From assembly GCF_963583255.1 (NCBI RefSeq), contig NC_084815.1:20020807-20084806 (forward strand): a stretch of DNA of 64,000 bases. Reading direction: 5' to 3'. The translations under genes and the position numbers were made by a program. Of this stretch, positions 44,678 through 57,357 are shown one piece after another (position 1 is the stretch's first letter; each line of letters starts with the position of its first letter). A model generated the notes under the pieces. It was not told the DNA's origin and did not search any database. It saw only the letters and a program-made list of their open reading frames with translations. This DNA is from Pyrus communis (taxonomy: Eukaryota > Streptophyta > Magnoliopsida > Rosales > Rosaceae).

Positions 44678-47305
44678 TCAAGGGTTCCCTGATATGTCCT
44701 CGATTACACCCTTTCCATCCATAGCATCGAAGAAGAAGAAATTCTTGACAGGGTCTCCTTTCTCTGATATTGTCTTAATAACCTCCTGAGAAGTTAATTA
44801 ACAAGATGTCAATATACGGTAACTAACACTTCCGCTATAATTTTTTATGTGAAAGAAAATGGATAGGCGGAGCACCTGCCCAAGAATCCCTCCAATGATG
44901 GGGCAAACTGGAGGAAACTCTCTTGTATCTGTCACCAATCTTTCCAGGAGCGCATTTGGAATATGAGACTCATTCACTGACTGTAATATTGTCACAAAAG
45001 CAAGCATAAGAAAATGCACAACAAACGAACAATAACAAATTCTGAGTACCCATACCTGTGCTTCACAGAGTTCTTTTTTCAACTTCAGAACAGCAGGAAG
45101 ATCTGCAATTGATAACTCTCCAGGTTTACGTTGCTCGGCTTCTTCAAACCTTTCTATTACTGCAAGAAAGGTGAGGACAGTCTTGCTTAGTCTACTATAA
45201 CTATAACAGGATGGTAACCTATTCACACGAGATTTATAATGGATTAAGGGTAAAAATCTTCTTAATGGGAAAATTCAATATCATTTAACAGTATCCAATT
45301 CATACAAGGTGTAGTAGAAGTAGAACAGCAGCATCAGAGTAAGACTAATAAGAAAGCAGTAAATACGATGCATCCTATGACTGAGGCATTCCAGTGGTAT
45401 TAAAATGATATTTGTATCGCTCATCTCTCTACCATTACCATTTTCGTAATTGTAAATCTTTTTAAATGTAAGAATTTCACTTCTCATTTAGCAATAGCTT
45501 TGACACTTTCATGGAAGGACTCTCCATGGCTCCATCCCTCTTCCCTCAGTAAAAGCAGGAGTCTTCTCACCTTCCTCTTTTACCATATTGCTATATTTCT
45601 TTTACACAACTTCTATCAGAACAAGTAAAAAAATTAAATAACAATAATTAAACACACCTCGCATAGCAAAGTATAGCTTTGAGAATCTCCTGGGAAATGA
45701 TTTCCAAGTTACTGAAATTGATTCCTGTAATGTAAGATCCATAAGATACTTGATGATTAGTACGCTAGAAATATTTATGATGAACACTACAACACAATTT
45801 GCATAAAAACAGATGGCAATCCTATATACATGTTGTATGAACAAGGGTTAATACCACCGACGAATATTAATCTTGTGGTCTTAATTAGCATGAGCATGAT
45901 ATGAAATCTAAAATAACATTATAAGAAAGAACAATGACCAACTAATCATACCTCAAAGCTTGGATACTGTAGTTCACATTCGATTGTTTCCTCGTTTTTT
46001 ATCTGTCAAGAAAAAACGAGATAAATTTACTCGTTAGAGAATATACACTGACAATGCTATACTTCTCCAGGTGCATGTAATCTAAAATTTCATAGCCCTT
46101 GGAAGCTTTGTTGAAGTTATAGCAATATGCTATCAACTCACTCGACATAAAATGAACGATGAAACTGGGTAACTAAAAATAATGACATTAGTAAAGTCTG
46201 AGAAAGCAAATAAGATGATCACTTTCGAATATTTATGGTGTTGCAGATCAACAAATATTTCACCACAGGAGTCTCTACAATCAACAGTATAAAATGCTAC
46301 ACGCTTTGAAGACTTTCGGCATTTTTCATTGATCAATTTCTGCAATAGAAGAATTGAGATGGAAAATAAGAATATGAATTCATGAAAAATGGATGTTTCA
46401 AGAAGGTAAATGTTAAACATCAAGGGGATGGGCATGCGTAGTACTTTAGTTGTGAAGGAGCAACAGCTGACAACGACGACATCAAATTTGCTATAGAACT
46501 CTGCCCCAAAGCTTGCTAAATCACCTGTGAGATCAAGATGAAGTATATATTCTCAATTTCTCTTCTCGCTGCTTGGACGAGGTATTAGAAAGCATTATTT
46601 AACTAGCCTGTCTTCAGTGGCATAAAACGGCAAAGCCATGCACTCAAAAATGATGTTCAGCTACACTAGCATTCACTTGATAGCGACAATAACGATACAA
46701 TTATATTGGAAATTGAAGGCATCAGAGGGCAGACCTTTTTCTACAGAAACACGAACCATCGGATTGAAATCTTTCAGAGAATCACGGCAAAGTTCAGTCA
46801 AAGTTTTCCCAGCATACACATTTTCATCAGAAGGTATCAGAAAGTTGGCAGACAGCGCGTCTTCTGTCACTACTCGATCATCCACCAGTGTCAAACTACC
46901 AACTCCGGCTAGTACAATGTTCTTACAAAACTACCCAAAAAAAAGGTCACAAAAAATATTAACATGAATGCAACTTAATATTCTAAAACATTCTATCACC
47001 ACCCCAAAAACAAAATCATATATGAAGGTGTTGAATTTACCTCTGCAACAGTTCCAGTAATTCCACAGACTAATACATGAGCTTTGCTAAGTCTTAAAAA
47101 AAATAAAAATAAAAACAAAAACAAAATGAATAAAAAAAAAAGGCAAAAAATAGCTCAAAATTCCAAATATTTCTTTAATTAATTCATAACAATTGTTCAT
47201 GAAATATTTTAAAATTGCTTACCTTCTTTGGGCACCAGCACCCCAAACCCTTATCTGGCGATCGTAAAGAGCAGTCTCCTGCTCAGTCAACTCCTCGCCG
47301 TCCAT
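44678..47305 (-). CDS. SAE1: SUMO-activating enzyme subunit 1 (SAE1/AOS1)
   Basis: Ten exons on the minus strand: 47305-47223, 47092-47041, 46930-46735, 46524-46445, 46339-46223, 46002-45952, 45724-45658, 45159-45056, 44980-44876 and 44785-44678. All are GT-AG and keep one frame, giving 320 residues, close to plant SAE1 length. The protein opens MDGEELTEQETALYDRQIRV. It has the ThiF/E1-like nucleotide-binding fold (NIVLAGVGSLTLVDDRVV), the ANFLIP segment, and the C-terminal PVCPIIGGILGQEVIKTIS typical of E1 adenylation halves. SAE1 pairs with SAE2 in the nucleus to adenylate SUMO; the catalytic Cys is on SAE2, so none is expected here. No defect is seen. The 5' UTR may also be spliced. Confidence 0.95.
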
Positions 47306-48519
47306 TCCCAACCGCAACCTGAAATTTTGGAAAATTAAAATTAATTTCACATTTCTAACTCAAAAAAGTTGAGAGGTACACTGAATAACTCTAAAAATTC
47401 AGTTACTTGCAAAATTATTAGTAGGTGGGAGGTGAGAGAAACCCTAGAAAAGCTGAGAATTTGAATTGCTGAGAAAACTGACAGACAGTGACGACGAGGG
47501 GCTTCCGAATTGGAATTTCAGTGTTTTTCTTTTTATTTTTTACCCAACTTGTATTGGGCCTTTTTTTGGGTTGGCATGAATTACTCATTAGATTTGGTTG
47601 GTACAAACCGTTGTCTGAGGCCCACGAATTGGAGAGAATTGTCATGTCATCGGGTGTATAAGTGTGTTTGTATCTCTCATCACGTATCTATGTAACTTTG
47701 CACAGATTCTTAGCAAATGCAAATGACGATAACACAGAAATATATGTTTAACCTACAATGCTAATAATTGCGCATACGTTATAATTTGAGTGGATTCGTA
47801 ACAAATCACGTTATTCTATTACCTAATGTGCAACATAAGATGCGGATGACATGCCTATTAAACATGGGAATTAGTAGAAACTCCCTTGAAAAAATATGAT
47901 TCGTCTTTGCTTCCTCCACAGTGCACAATAGCTGATTTGGTCCAGCTCCTGCAGCAAAATTACCGTTGGGGTAAATCAAATTGAAACCTGCTGTGAATTT
48001 GTGAATATACAGTACTCGTTTGCTTCCTCCAAAATGCATGACAGTGCTTTTAGTCCCACTCCTGCAGTAAATTGTTCAGGTAAAAAGCAGATTAATCAGA
48101 TTCAAAACCATTGTGGATATGGTTGATTGTGACCATAGGTAAAGTGCAATTCCCAACTAGCCTTCTTCGGACCCAGAAGTGATGGATAATCCTAATTCGC
48201 CACCAGGTGTGCCCTTTTTTCTAAAAAGAAAACCGCTACGAATAGTTATAGTCGTGATCGCAGTAAATCAAAACTCAAAAAAATTTGACCCTGTTGGGGA
48301 AAACTACTGAATGAATGTTACCTGCATGTTGGTTAAAAACTTGCTTTGGGTTTCTTGTCATGGCGAGTGCCCTAATATATAGCTACCTTGATCGTCCAAG
48401 CACAAAATCCAGTGAACAATATGGAGAAATATGATCTCATATATTTATTGATAAGAATTTTTAAATGTGCATAGACCATGCATGTATGGAGGCAAAAATA
48501 TGATCAGCCAATGTTTATA
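47306..48519. other. intergenic DNA upstream of SAE1
   Basis: Two related stretches, about 47870-48020 and 48000-48130, share GTTTGCTTCCTCCAAAATGCA or TTTGCTTCCTCCACAGTGCA and GATTTGGTCCAGCTCCTGCA or TAGTCCCACTCCTGCAG. This implies an old tandem duplication. No gene is recognised. Confidence 0.55.
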
Positions 48520-48680
48520 AGGAATTTTAACGAAAAGCTTCCGGTACTGTTTATTTTAACAAAAAATCACATTTTTACATTAAAAAGTCAATCCTGATAC
48601 TATTCATTTTACCCTTTATTTGTCTTTATCCTTAAAACTTAAAGTTTTAAAATCATTTTCATTATATTTCTTATCTTTAT
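48520..48680. repeat. dispersed repeat, copy B
   Basis: TTTTAACGAAAAGCTTCCGG, then TACTGTTTATTTTAACAAAAAATCACATTTTTAC through AAAACTTAAAGTTTTAAAAT, parallels 40700-40865 base for base over about 140 bp. Confidence 0.75.
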
Positions 48681-49113
48681 ATTAATTCAGGCATTATGCA
48701 TTGAACTTTGAGTCCAAGAATCTGAATAGTTTGTGTACCTCCCAATATATTAAAGATTCAAGCTTTGTTCTCAATACCATCTTAAGTGACTGGTTTGAAA
48801 TGTGTATTCGTCACATTCGCACACACATAACTGATTGTTTTACTTTTCTCATACAAACGAACGATATTATTTAGAAAAGAAAAGGAAAAACTTTGGGTAC
48901 AGTAATAAACGCCCTGCGCTACTATAATTCCAAATTTCTTGCATGTACATCCATGGTTGTCAATTGTGATATCTTGCATAGTACAACGAGAAAAGTCATT
49001 GTCAAAGTAGGGTATAGAGACATGGGTATGAACGTGGCTCGGTCGTTGAACAGTCACTAATCATGATAATTGTAAAAGAACATTAACTAGGTTTAGAATA
49101 TATGAAAAATAAG

Positions 49114-49300
49114 TGGACTTGGATCTTCTTCTGAGCCTAAGGAGAGGATTCTCCTGACCAAGGATCTTGGACTGTTGGATTATAATTATTATAACTTTAA
49201 ATGAACCTTCTTGTCTGTAGCCGTTGGATGAAAATCCAACGATTCAAGATCTTTGGTCAAGAGGATCCTCTCCTTGGGCTCAGGAGAGGATCCAAGTCCA
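49114..49300. mobile_element. fold-back MITE, 187 bp
   Basis: The ends TGGACTTGGATC and GATCCAAGTCCA are perfect complements. The inverted match continues, with mismatches, through AGGAGAGGATTCTCCTGACC and GGTCAAGAGGATCCTCTCCT to the AATCCAAC/GTTGGATT loop flank. It has no coding capacity. The target duplication is unclear. Confidence 0.82.
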
Positions 49301-49476
49301 AGATAAGTGAAGAAAAACGATTGCAATTAAGAATAACATCCATTTTGATGGGCGTTGAAGTGTAATCAGAGTCATTTTTCGTGATTTATTACAAAATGAT
49401 TGGAAGTTCACTTTTAAAAGGACTCAAGATAGGTAAAGAGTTCAAAAACATGCAAACAACAAGCATAGAAGGAAGT

Positions 49477-51300
49477 TGCCTGGTGATTCCTGACACGACT
49501 CAATAATCTAACACGACACAATACGAAATTAATAGGTATTCGGATCGACACGATAACGAATCGGGTCGTTATCGAGTAACCCGATAAGCACCTGTTAAGA
49601 TAACAGATTAGTTCGGGTATATAGGTGAGTAACACGATACACGATAAGCAAATATTAATTTGATAATTTTATAACCCTAAAAAACTACTATAATAATTAT
49701 ATATGTTAATTTAACAATTTTATACCCCTAAAAACTATAATAATTATATATATATATATATATTATATTAAATATTAAAAATTGGTGACCATTGGATCAG
49801 CTTAAATATACATACCATTCAATTTCTTAAGTGTTATAAGTACAAAATAAATAAATTTAAATCTACTTAATAAATATATATATGTACACCATTGAACTTG
49901 ATGGGATACGAATTCTACGAAACTAATTTCAACGATCCAACCGTCGAACTTGTTTGTATATGCTTCGAGATCGCATTAGCAAAAAATCGCAAAATACAAA
50001 CATTAAGAAATCAAGTAACGGGACAAAAAATTTCGACGGTTATCAATGAAAAATCAGGATTTAATGGTTATTTTAATTATGATTTTGATGATTTTTTACA
50101 ACTACACTCCTTGACCCTATATGAATACAATGAATGAACTCGATCTTTAATTTAAAATATTTACACTAGTGGACACCACAAAATCTTATGTTATACTTAA
50201 TGAAAACATGAATAAACTCTTAAGTGTTAGTGAATCTATTGTTTTGATAAGATACGCATTCTACAAAGCTAGTTTCAACGATCTAACCGTCAAATATGTT
50301 TGTATATATTTCAAGATCGCATACGCCAAAAATTGCAAAAAACAAACATTCAAAGATCAAGTATCGAGACAAAACTTTTCAACGGTTATCAACGAAAAAT
50401 CAAGATTTAACAGTTATTTTAACTCCGATTTTGATGATTTTTTACAGCTACACTCCTTGACCCTATATGAATACAATGAATGAATTTGATCTTCAATTTA
50501 AAATATTTACACTAGTGGATACCACAAAATCTTACATTATACTTGATGAAAGTATAAATAAACTGTAAGTATTAGTGAATCTATCGTTTTAATGAGATAC
50601 GCATTCTACGAAACTAATTTCAACGATCCAACCGTCAAACTTGTTTGTATATACTTCAAGATCGCATACACTAAAAATCGCAAAAAACAAACATTCAGAT
50701 ATAAAGTAACGGGACAAAACTTTTCGACAATTATCAACGAAAAATCACGATTTAACGGTTATTTTAACTCCAATTTTGATGATTTTTTACAGCTACACTC
50801 CTTGACCCTTTATGAATACAATGAATGAATTCGATCTTCAATTTAAAATATTTACACTAGTATACCACAAAATCTTATGCCATAATGATCGATGAAAATT
50901 GAAGATTTTGTAAAAGGAATAACATGCAAGTTTTGAGTTCCATTGGTAAGGTTTAAACTTTTGAGAAAGGCTTCACAACCTTGAAAACAAAAACTCTTTC
51001 ATTTTGCATATCCTTGCACATTTAATATTTTGTAATAGACTAGTAGTGTATGGATGTTTGTTTATTAGGCTCTTATTTTCGAGTGTAGATGTAGTACTTA
51101 AACGACAAATGTGTTTTAATGTTTTGAAGTAATATTTATGTGGCAATATGTGGTATGTGCAAATATAAGAAAAAATAAATATTTTTCTTTACAGGTCGTT
51201 GAGTAAAGTGACCCGACCTGTTAAGAACCCGTTAAGATAACAAATGTTACACGAAAACGACACAAACACGATAGACACGACCCATTTGCCAGGCCTAAAA
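49477..51300. mobile_element. hAT-like non-autonomous element with internal repeats
   Basis: Near the left end, TTGCCTGGTGATTCCTGACACGAC, then AACACGACACAATACG and GTTAAGATAACAG, mirrors the right end GTTAAGATAACAAATGTTAC, then ACACGATAGACACGACCCAT and TTGCCAGGCC. The GCCTGGCAAATGGGTCGTGT type of end is common in plant hAT-derived elements. No transposase is present; the interior is filled by the 345-bp repeats. An 8-bp target duplication could not be confirmed, so borders are approximate. Confidence 0.6.
49905..50880 (+). repeat. three tandem repeats of about 345 bp with a shared open frame
   Basis: Units start with GATACGMATTCTAC at 49905, 50251 and 50595 (periods 346 and 344). Each includes AATTTCAACGATCCAACCGT, then TGTTTGTATATNCTTCRAGATCGCAT, and ends with CAGCTACACTCCTTGACCCT. 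The same frame is open in all three, giving related peptides of about 78-81 residues with NFNDPTVKLVCIYFKIAYTK and DDFLQLHSLTLYEYNE before a stop. I do not recognise the peptide. Similar units are probably transposon-internal DNA. Confidence 0.88.
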
Positions 51301-51616
51301 GGAACATCCATAAGCAATATTATGGTCAGCATCATATTAAGCACGTGTTACCGAACACTTACTGGCTGACACAAAGCACAACCACTGCTCTTAACCTTCA
51401 CCGACCACTATTCCTTGACACAAAACAAATGAATCTAGCCCAAAAAAACCAAGTGTCACCTAGAGATACAACTAATAAGAAAAAGTTGGACCCCAGGTCT
51501 TCCACGAATTTAGAACAAAGACATAGCAAATTGATCTAAGGGAGTTCGTCAGCTTATTTGATTTGCCGACCTTTATATAAAGGAAGAGGAGAAGCCTGGG
51601 AAAGTTAAGTACTTAA

Positions 51617-52319
51617 GGCTATCTCCAACCGATTGGGCCAAAGGGTCATAAGACTAAAAATAATCCGAAATAACACGAAAATCGTATCCAACCAAGGGTA
51701 AGACAAAGAGCTTGTGGGCCCCACTGGGCCAAAATTGTGCAATCGGACCAACCGGCTAGCCCGAACCAACCAGCCCCGGGCCGGCCCAAAATTCAAACCC
51801 CACAGCTACCTGGCGTCATGTTGACGCCAGGTGACCGTTGGAATTTTTTTTTTTTGGGACAAAATTTAAAAAAAAATTCTAATTTTTTTCCTATAACTAC
51901 CTAAGCCATTAAACAACATTAAACAACACTAAACAACATTAAACAATATTAAATAGCATTAAACTTAAACAACACAATCTCCACCCTAGTACTGCTTGGG
52001 GGAGTTATTCACTTTAGCGATAAGTGTCACTTGAAATCTTATTCAAAAAATTATGGAGATTACATCTCGAAAAATTATTGAGGTAGTTTAATTTAAGTAA
52101 CCATATTAATTCAATTAAAATAATAAATTATGTTTGGTTTATGGCCCTTTGGTCCCCTCCATTGGAGATGGTTTTTTATTATAGGACTCTGTTTGGCCTA
52201 TGGTTCTTTGATCCCCTCGGTTGGAGAAATATACTAGCATTATTCATTAAAATATTAATTTCTTGGAGGGCTATAGGGCTAAAGGGACCCCTCTGACCCT
52301 CATTTGGTTGGAGATGGCC
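51617..52319. mobile_element. Harbinger/Tourist-type MITE, 703 bp
   Basis: The ends GGCTATCTCCAACC and GGTTGGAGATGGCC are inverted copies, flanked by taa on both sides (51614-51616 and 52320-52322). A minisatellite of ATTAAACAAC units lies at 51908-51960. No transposase is present. Confidence 0.85.
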
Positions 52320-52815
52320 TAAGTTCCTGTAACATCCCTAAAACTACATAGCAACATTTCTCACTACTCCAGATATATTGACAAAGGCATCAAAGTGGTT
52401 AGGCCAGTACCACACCAAACTCTCTGATACTACTTGTGTTCAATTTTCAAGTGAAGAGAACGGAGCTCTAGTCCTCGATAAATACTAGTTCATAACCCTA
52501 AAACCCCTGGTATTAAGCCCTAAAATCACCGTAAACTTTTTAAAACCACCTTTGTTAACATTACCACATTTTTATGTTAACAATAGTAACTAAAATTATT
52601 TTTCTTTTCTTCTTCTAAAATCATAAACCTTTTGTTGCTTTAAACTAGTTTACCATAAAGTTTATATACAGTTTCAAAATGAGGCGACGTGACGCAAGTT
52701 TAGATGTTGAATCTTTAAAAGAGGGAGATTCTACAGTGTAATTGGTAGTTTATTCCCATCTTTATGTCTCTCATCACAATCCTATTTCGAAGATTTGCTC
52801 TAAAACAAAGGGTAA

Positions 52816-53559
52816 AAGCAACTCCACCCCAAGCACATAGGCTGGTCCAAAGTGAAAAAAATAGGCTGGCACCCCTTAAAAACCCTCCAGCCCAAGCCAG
52901 TCCATAGGCGGGCCCAAAAGATGTTGAGCTAGAGACCAGCCTACATGAATCTAGGTTAATGTCATAGCCACCTTAAATTTTTTTTTTTTTTTTTTCTTCA
53001 AGTCCTAGCAAAAGAGGCTATATCCACCAGAGCGAAGGTCGCAGAGAGAGGTCCGTCCGCCGGAGATGTTGGGCTCGATTATGATTGTTTGTCTGCAGCG
53101 GAAGTAGACGATGGGCTGTCGCGGTTGGTCTAACAGGACACCGCAGACAGTGTCGGAGGCGAAGATAACAGCAAGGGTAGAGCCGGAACCGAAGACATGA
53201 GCTGGTGGTGGTATAACGGCAAAGAGGATGGTGGCGGTGATGATGATGAAGGTGGCGGTGGTAAGGGAGAAGAAGAGTCATTTCGTCATAGAAAGGAGTA
53301 GGGATTGACGGCATGGGTGGTGGGTTGGCGTGCTTTGGTCTGCTTCATTGGAGATGCATTTGGTTTGCTTCAGAAATTAAAAATCCAATTATTATTTTAT
53401 AATAAAAATTAATAATATTTTAATAAAATTGACTAGGCTATTTAGTTTTAAGGGTGGAGATGCATTTGGTCAATTAAACTGTTCATGAGGTCTATCAGTG
53501 TTCACTGAGTGGATTAAATGGGCTAGGTGCCAATGCATTTTTTAGAGGTGGACTTGCTC
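52816..53559. mobile_element. Harbinger-type non-autonomous element, 744 bp
   Basis: The inverted ends AAGCAACTCCACC and GGTGGACTTGCTC are flanked by taa (52813-52815 and 53560-53562). The ends match those of 59523-60514. The core 53010-53330 is GC-rich and unlike the arms; its open frame 53314-53018 (-) is His/Arg-rich and unrecognised, so a captured fragment is possible. Confidence 0.82.
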
Positions 53560-53848
53560 TAAGCAAGAAAGTTAGAAATTGAGTTGTCCACATCCGACAT
53601 GAAATATGAGCATATTGGCGTAGTCGCCTTCACAAAATACATTTTGATGTTAAGAGTTTAGCATTCGATAGTTAGATGATGCACTTTGAGAGGTGATAAC
53701 AAAATCTATATGAGAATTGGTGGTGGCATGGCAATGCCGTGGTGCCAACATATGAAAACTACATTTTAGGATTTCTTCTTCATGGTGGTGGAGGAGTTGA
53801 ACGAAAAATGATTGAGTGGTGATACATGCACTAAATTCATGCAGACAT

Positions 53849-54091
53849 TGTCACATCCCAACCCAGGCAGGACCACTTCCCGGGCTCGCTCCACCATCGT
53901 AGCACGATATTGTCTGCTTTGGGCCCCGATTACACCCTCACGGTTTTGTTTCTGGGAACTCACACGAGAACTTCCCGATGGGCCACCCATCCTAGGAGTG
54001 CTCTCGCGCGCTACTCGCTTAACTTCGGAGTTCTCATGGAACCCAAAGCTAGTGAGCTCCTTACCGCCTTGATTTCGGTCGGGGTGTGTCA
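53849..54091 (-). mobile_element. solo Cassandra-type LTR with 5S rRNA-like sequence
   Basis: On the minus strand it reads TGACACACCCCGACCG to GGGATGTGACA and is flanked by gacat (53844-53848 and 54092-54096). The middle (TTCCATGAGAACTCCGAAGT, then TAAGCGAGTAGCGCG and CTAGGATGGGTGGCCCATCG) parallels plant 5S rRNA including its internal promoter, the mark of Cassandra TRIM LTRs. At 243 bp it is in the usual size range. Confidence 0.88.
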
Positions 54092-54099
54092 GACATGGT

Positions 54100-55064
54100 C
54101 ATTTTACACGATATGAATTTTTATTACAATTAGGGTTCTTTAGATATAGACCCTTATAACTCTTATTTTCCTAGAAAAAGAAAAACCCACCTAGTTATAA
54201 ACATTCAAATAAAATCCAAATTTAAAAAAGACTCCCAACTAGAAAAGTAATTGACCTATTATTACAAAATATTTACAACTTGTACAATAATATTCAAAAT
54301 AAATCAATAAATGTTCTTACTCACCGTAATTACAATGAACAAATAATTATTGTACATATTATTACACCTAACATATATATATATATACACGTTCAAATGT
54401 ATATAGTACTGCCGTAAGCTCAATATATATATATATATATATATAGAGGAAAAATTAGTATCTCGTCCCTAGTTACTAATGTTCATTGATTGAAACCTTA
54501 TTAGTTTTCAGATTTTGATCCAAGTTTCTAGCATTAATGTAATGATGAATTTCCATGGCAGTTACATAATTTTTAAAAAATATAAATTAATAATTGATTT
54601 AGGATTTGTTCAGATTTTAATACTCACACATTTATTAAACCCCTAACTAATTTCAATTCAAAACATTCCAAAATAAATAAATAAAATTAGAATAAGTTTG
54701 TACCCATTAGCTTTTTATAAAATGTTCTTCAATTTTTTAATCTTATATGCACCCATTCATGTAATTTTTTTCAAAATTTTTATCTTAAAATGTACCCATT
54801 CTCAAATATACCAATTTGTTATATGTAAAATGTACCCTTTTTTTATATATAAAATCTATTCAATTTTTCTCTAATTCATTTTTAAACTTATATGGGGACA
54901 TTCTCTTCTTTTGATTTGAGAATTTATCCACGTCAAGTTTAATCGAAGAAATTTACTAATGTTATTAAATCTAATATCTATTACTGTTTTTTTGTGTGGT
55001 TTTGAAGAATGCATCCATGTTTTCAATAATTTTTTTGTTAATTTTGATGAATGTACCCATGTTC

Positions 55065-55105
<41 letters not shown>

Positions 55106-55727
55106 ATAGTATAATTAATATTTTTAATCCCACAAATTATGAGTTTTTATTTAAAATCTCATTAATATAAACAACTATAAATTTTAATTTTTAATTAAAA
55201 AAAATATAGTAACATACATATAAATAAATTATCACATTAATTTCAGGGACTTCGATCAAAAATTGAAAACCAACAAGGCTTTAGTAAAAAAAAATATTGA
55301 TAATTAGGTACCACATCCAAAGTCTTACATATATGTTCAAACATATTATACTAATTAATCTACCTATATGTAAATTTATGATGAGCAAATAACCTTCATT
55401 ATGTAGGTTTTTTATTTTGTATGTATCATCATATGTATTGGGCACATTATATTATTATATGTACAAATAATTAATAGGTAAACTAGTATTAAATAAAATA
55501 ATAATATTTTTATGCAGGTAAATTATTTTACATATATTGTGTTTGCTTTATTATGTAGATAAATTATTTTGCATATATTGTGGGTAAATTATTTTGCGTA
55601 TATTGGGTTTGCTTTATTATGTAGGTAAATTATTTTGCACGTTGGGTTTTATGTGGAAAAGATTAAGTTTCAAAGACTAAAGTCATATTTTCAGTTACAA
55701 TTATTAATTAAATTCCAACTTGATTAT
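54100..55727. other. AT-rich intergenic DNA with microsatellites
   Basis: (AT)n tracts occur at 54378-54388, 54424-54444 and 55066-55090, the last followed by (AC)n to 55104. The motif RTRYACCCATTYTT recurs between 54700 and 55060. No gene is seen. Confidence 0.65.
55518..55640. repeat. tandem GTAAATTATTTTGCATATAT repeats
   Basis: The block GGTAAATTATTTTRCATATA, then TTGKGTTTGCTTTATTATGTA, is repeated about four times with small length changes between 55518 and 55640. Confidence 0.85.
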
Positions 55728-55880
55728 TTTTTTTTGGTGAAAAATGAGACCAACTAGTGGCTTCGTCACGATAGTCTACTCTTCAGGGGGTTGGAAAGAT
55801 TCACATAAAGATTTCAACCTTCCTTGACCACCATCATGCGATTTACCAGCGCTAGGAATCAAACCCAGGACGTGCTGTGT
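55728..55880 (-). mobile_element. tRNA-derived SINE
   Basis: On the minus strand, CGTCCTGGGTTTGATTCCTA carries a pol III B-box-like GGTTTGATTCC. The body follows and the unit ends in CACCAAAAAAAA, an A-rich tail (plus-strand TTTTTTTTGGTG at 55729-55740). Length and layout fit a plant SINE; the 5' end is approximate. Confidence 0.65.
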
Positions 55881-56318
55881 GAAGTATGACCTGAAATTCA
55901 TATTATTTTTGCCAACGTTTTGGTGCACAAATTTAATGTATCTATCATTATTAAAAAAGATTTACTTCTGTTCCTCAATACGTCATCGTGGCACCCCAAA
56001 TTAACATAATCAATATGATTTAACTTTTTTATTAGTACGAGATGTTACGATTGCATATTAAATAAATCTCTCTCAGGTGATGACTTACATGAAACGGTTC
56101 TCTGTTACGTGATATCCCGATGTAATAACACAATATTACGTTACATGTGTTAATATATTATTGAATCTGAACAGTACAATAGCCCGTCAGTTGTATTTCT
56201 CATTAGGTGAGGCGACACTTGGCAAGTAATTAGAGTTTGGTCCCATGGACAGTCGCAATACAGCTGCCCACACTGACAATGTTGGTTGTTGCAGATTTAA
56301 AGAACCCCTGTCCCGCAG

Positions 56319-56430
56319 CTGTAGCATGACGTTTGGGTAAATCTCTGGCATATGACGTTTGGGTAAATCTGTAGCATGACGTTTTGGTAATCTGTAGCAT
56401 GACGTTTTGGTAATCTGTAGCATGACGTTT
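56319..56430. repeat. tandem repeat of CTGTAGCATGACGTTTTGGTAAT units
   Basis: Five units of 23-26 bp contain GCATGACGTTTTGGTAATCT, GCATGACGTTTGGGTAAATC or GCATATGACGTTTGGGTAAA between 56319 and 56430. Each includes a TGACGT core, which is also the bZIP (as-1/TGA) half-site. No neighbouring gene is close enough to assign a role. Confidence 0.9.
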
Positions 56431-56837
56431 TTGCCCCTTCAATAATCTACACATGTCAACTCTTTTGGATTAATTACTAAATTATCAACTTCTAATTAGT
56501 CTTTCTCTAAATTAATAAATTAAAAAAAAAAGTTACTTAGTATTTAATAGTTTAGTAATATTCTTTTTTATTGGTAAATAAATTCTTTATATTTTAATGT
56601 AATAAATGACAATTTTGAAACTAATTTATTTCTTTAATCTTTAAAGTAGATATATCGTTATATACAAAAATAAAAATAAACATTCTGTTTTTATCTGTTT
56701 ATATTGTTTACAATTAAAGTTCCTCACAAAAACAAATATGAAGTTTGTCTTTAAGTTCAAATTAGCTATGATTTTCAAGCTCTCAATTTATTTGGATAGT
56801 AAATATGATTTTTTTTCAATCATCTTGAGTAGCTTAG

Positions 56838-57270
56838 AATATATGGTAAATTATATTTTTTTCTCTTTAGGTTTGTATTTAATTGTAATGTCATACAACA
56901 TATTTAAAACATTTCTATCTCATATATTTACTTATTATTTCATTTCAATGTCATATATCTGTCACAGTTTCCGTCAGCTCCTCCATTATATGTCTTCATG
57001 CCGTCGTGGACCTCACTTCAGACCCCAATTACACTTACCCGATGAACTGCTAGGACAGACTTTCCCGCAACAAAAAAGTGAAATGTTGCACTAAACTTCA
57101 TGACGGCCACATAGGCATATAACAACTTAAGAAAAATGTGACAGATGTATGACATTAAAATGAAAATAAACATTAGTATGTGATTGAATTGTTTAAAAGA
57201 TATTGTATGAGGTTACAGTGAAACGCAAATCTAAGGGAAAATGTGATTACCCTAAAACATAATTTATGAA
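56838..57270. mobile_element. fold-back element with about 130-150 bp inverted arms
   Basis: The left arm (56838-56967) contains GTAAATTATATTTTTTTCTC and TTTCAATGTCATATATCTGTCACA. The right arm (57136-57270) is its inverted, diverged copy (TGTGACAGATGTATGACATT, GGGAAAATGTGATTACCCTA, CATAATTTATG). The 170-bp core is GC-richer and has no recognised coding sequence. Confidence 0.7.
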
Positions 57271-57357
57271 GAAAAACATAATAATGTAATTGATTAATAA
57301 AAGGCTAGTTAACGATATTATGGTAAATTGTCATAGTTTATGATGAATAATCTTTAA

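Noticed and set aside
54378..55104. CRISPR-like array
   Set aside because: Repeats are simple AT/AC microsatellites without regular spacers; the genome is plant nuclear.
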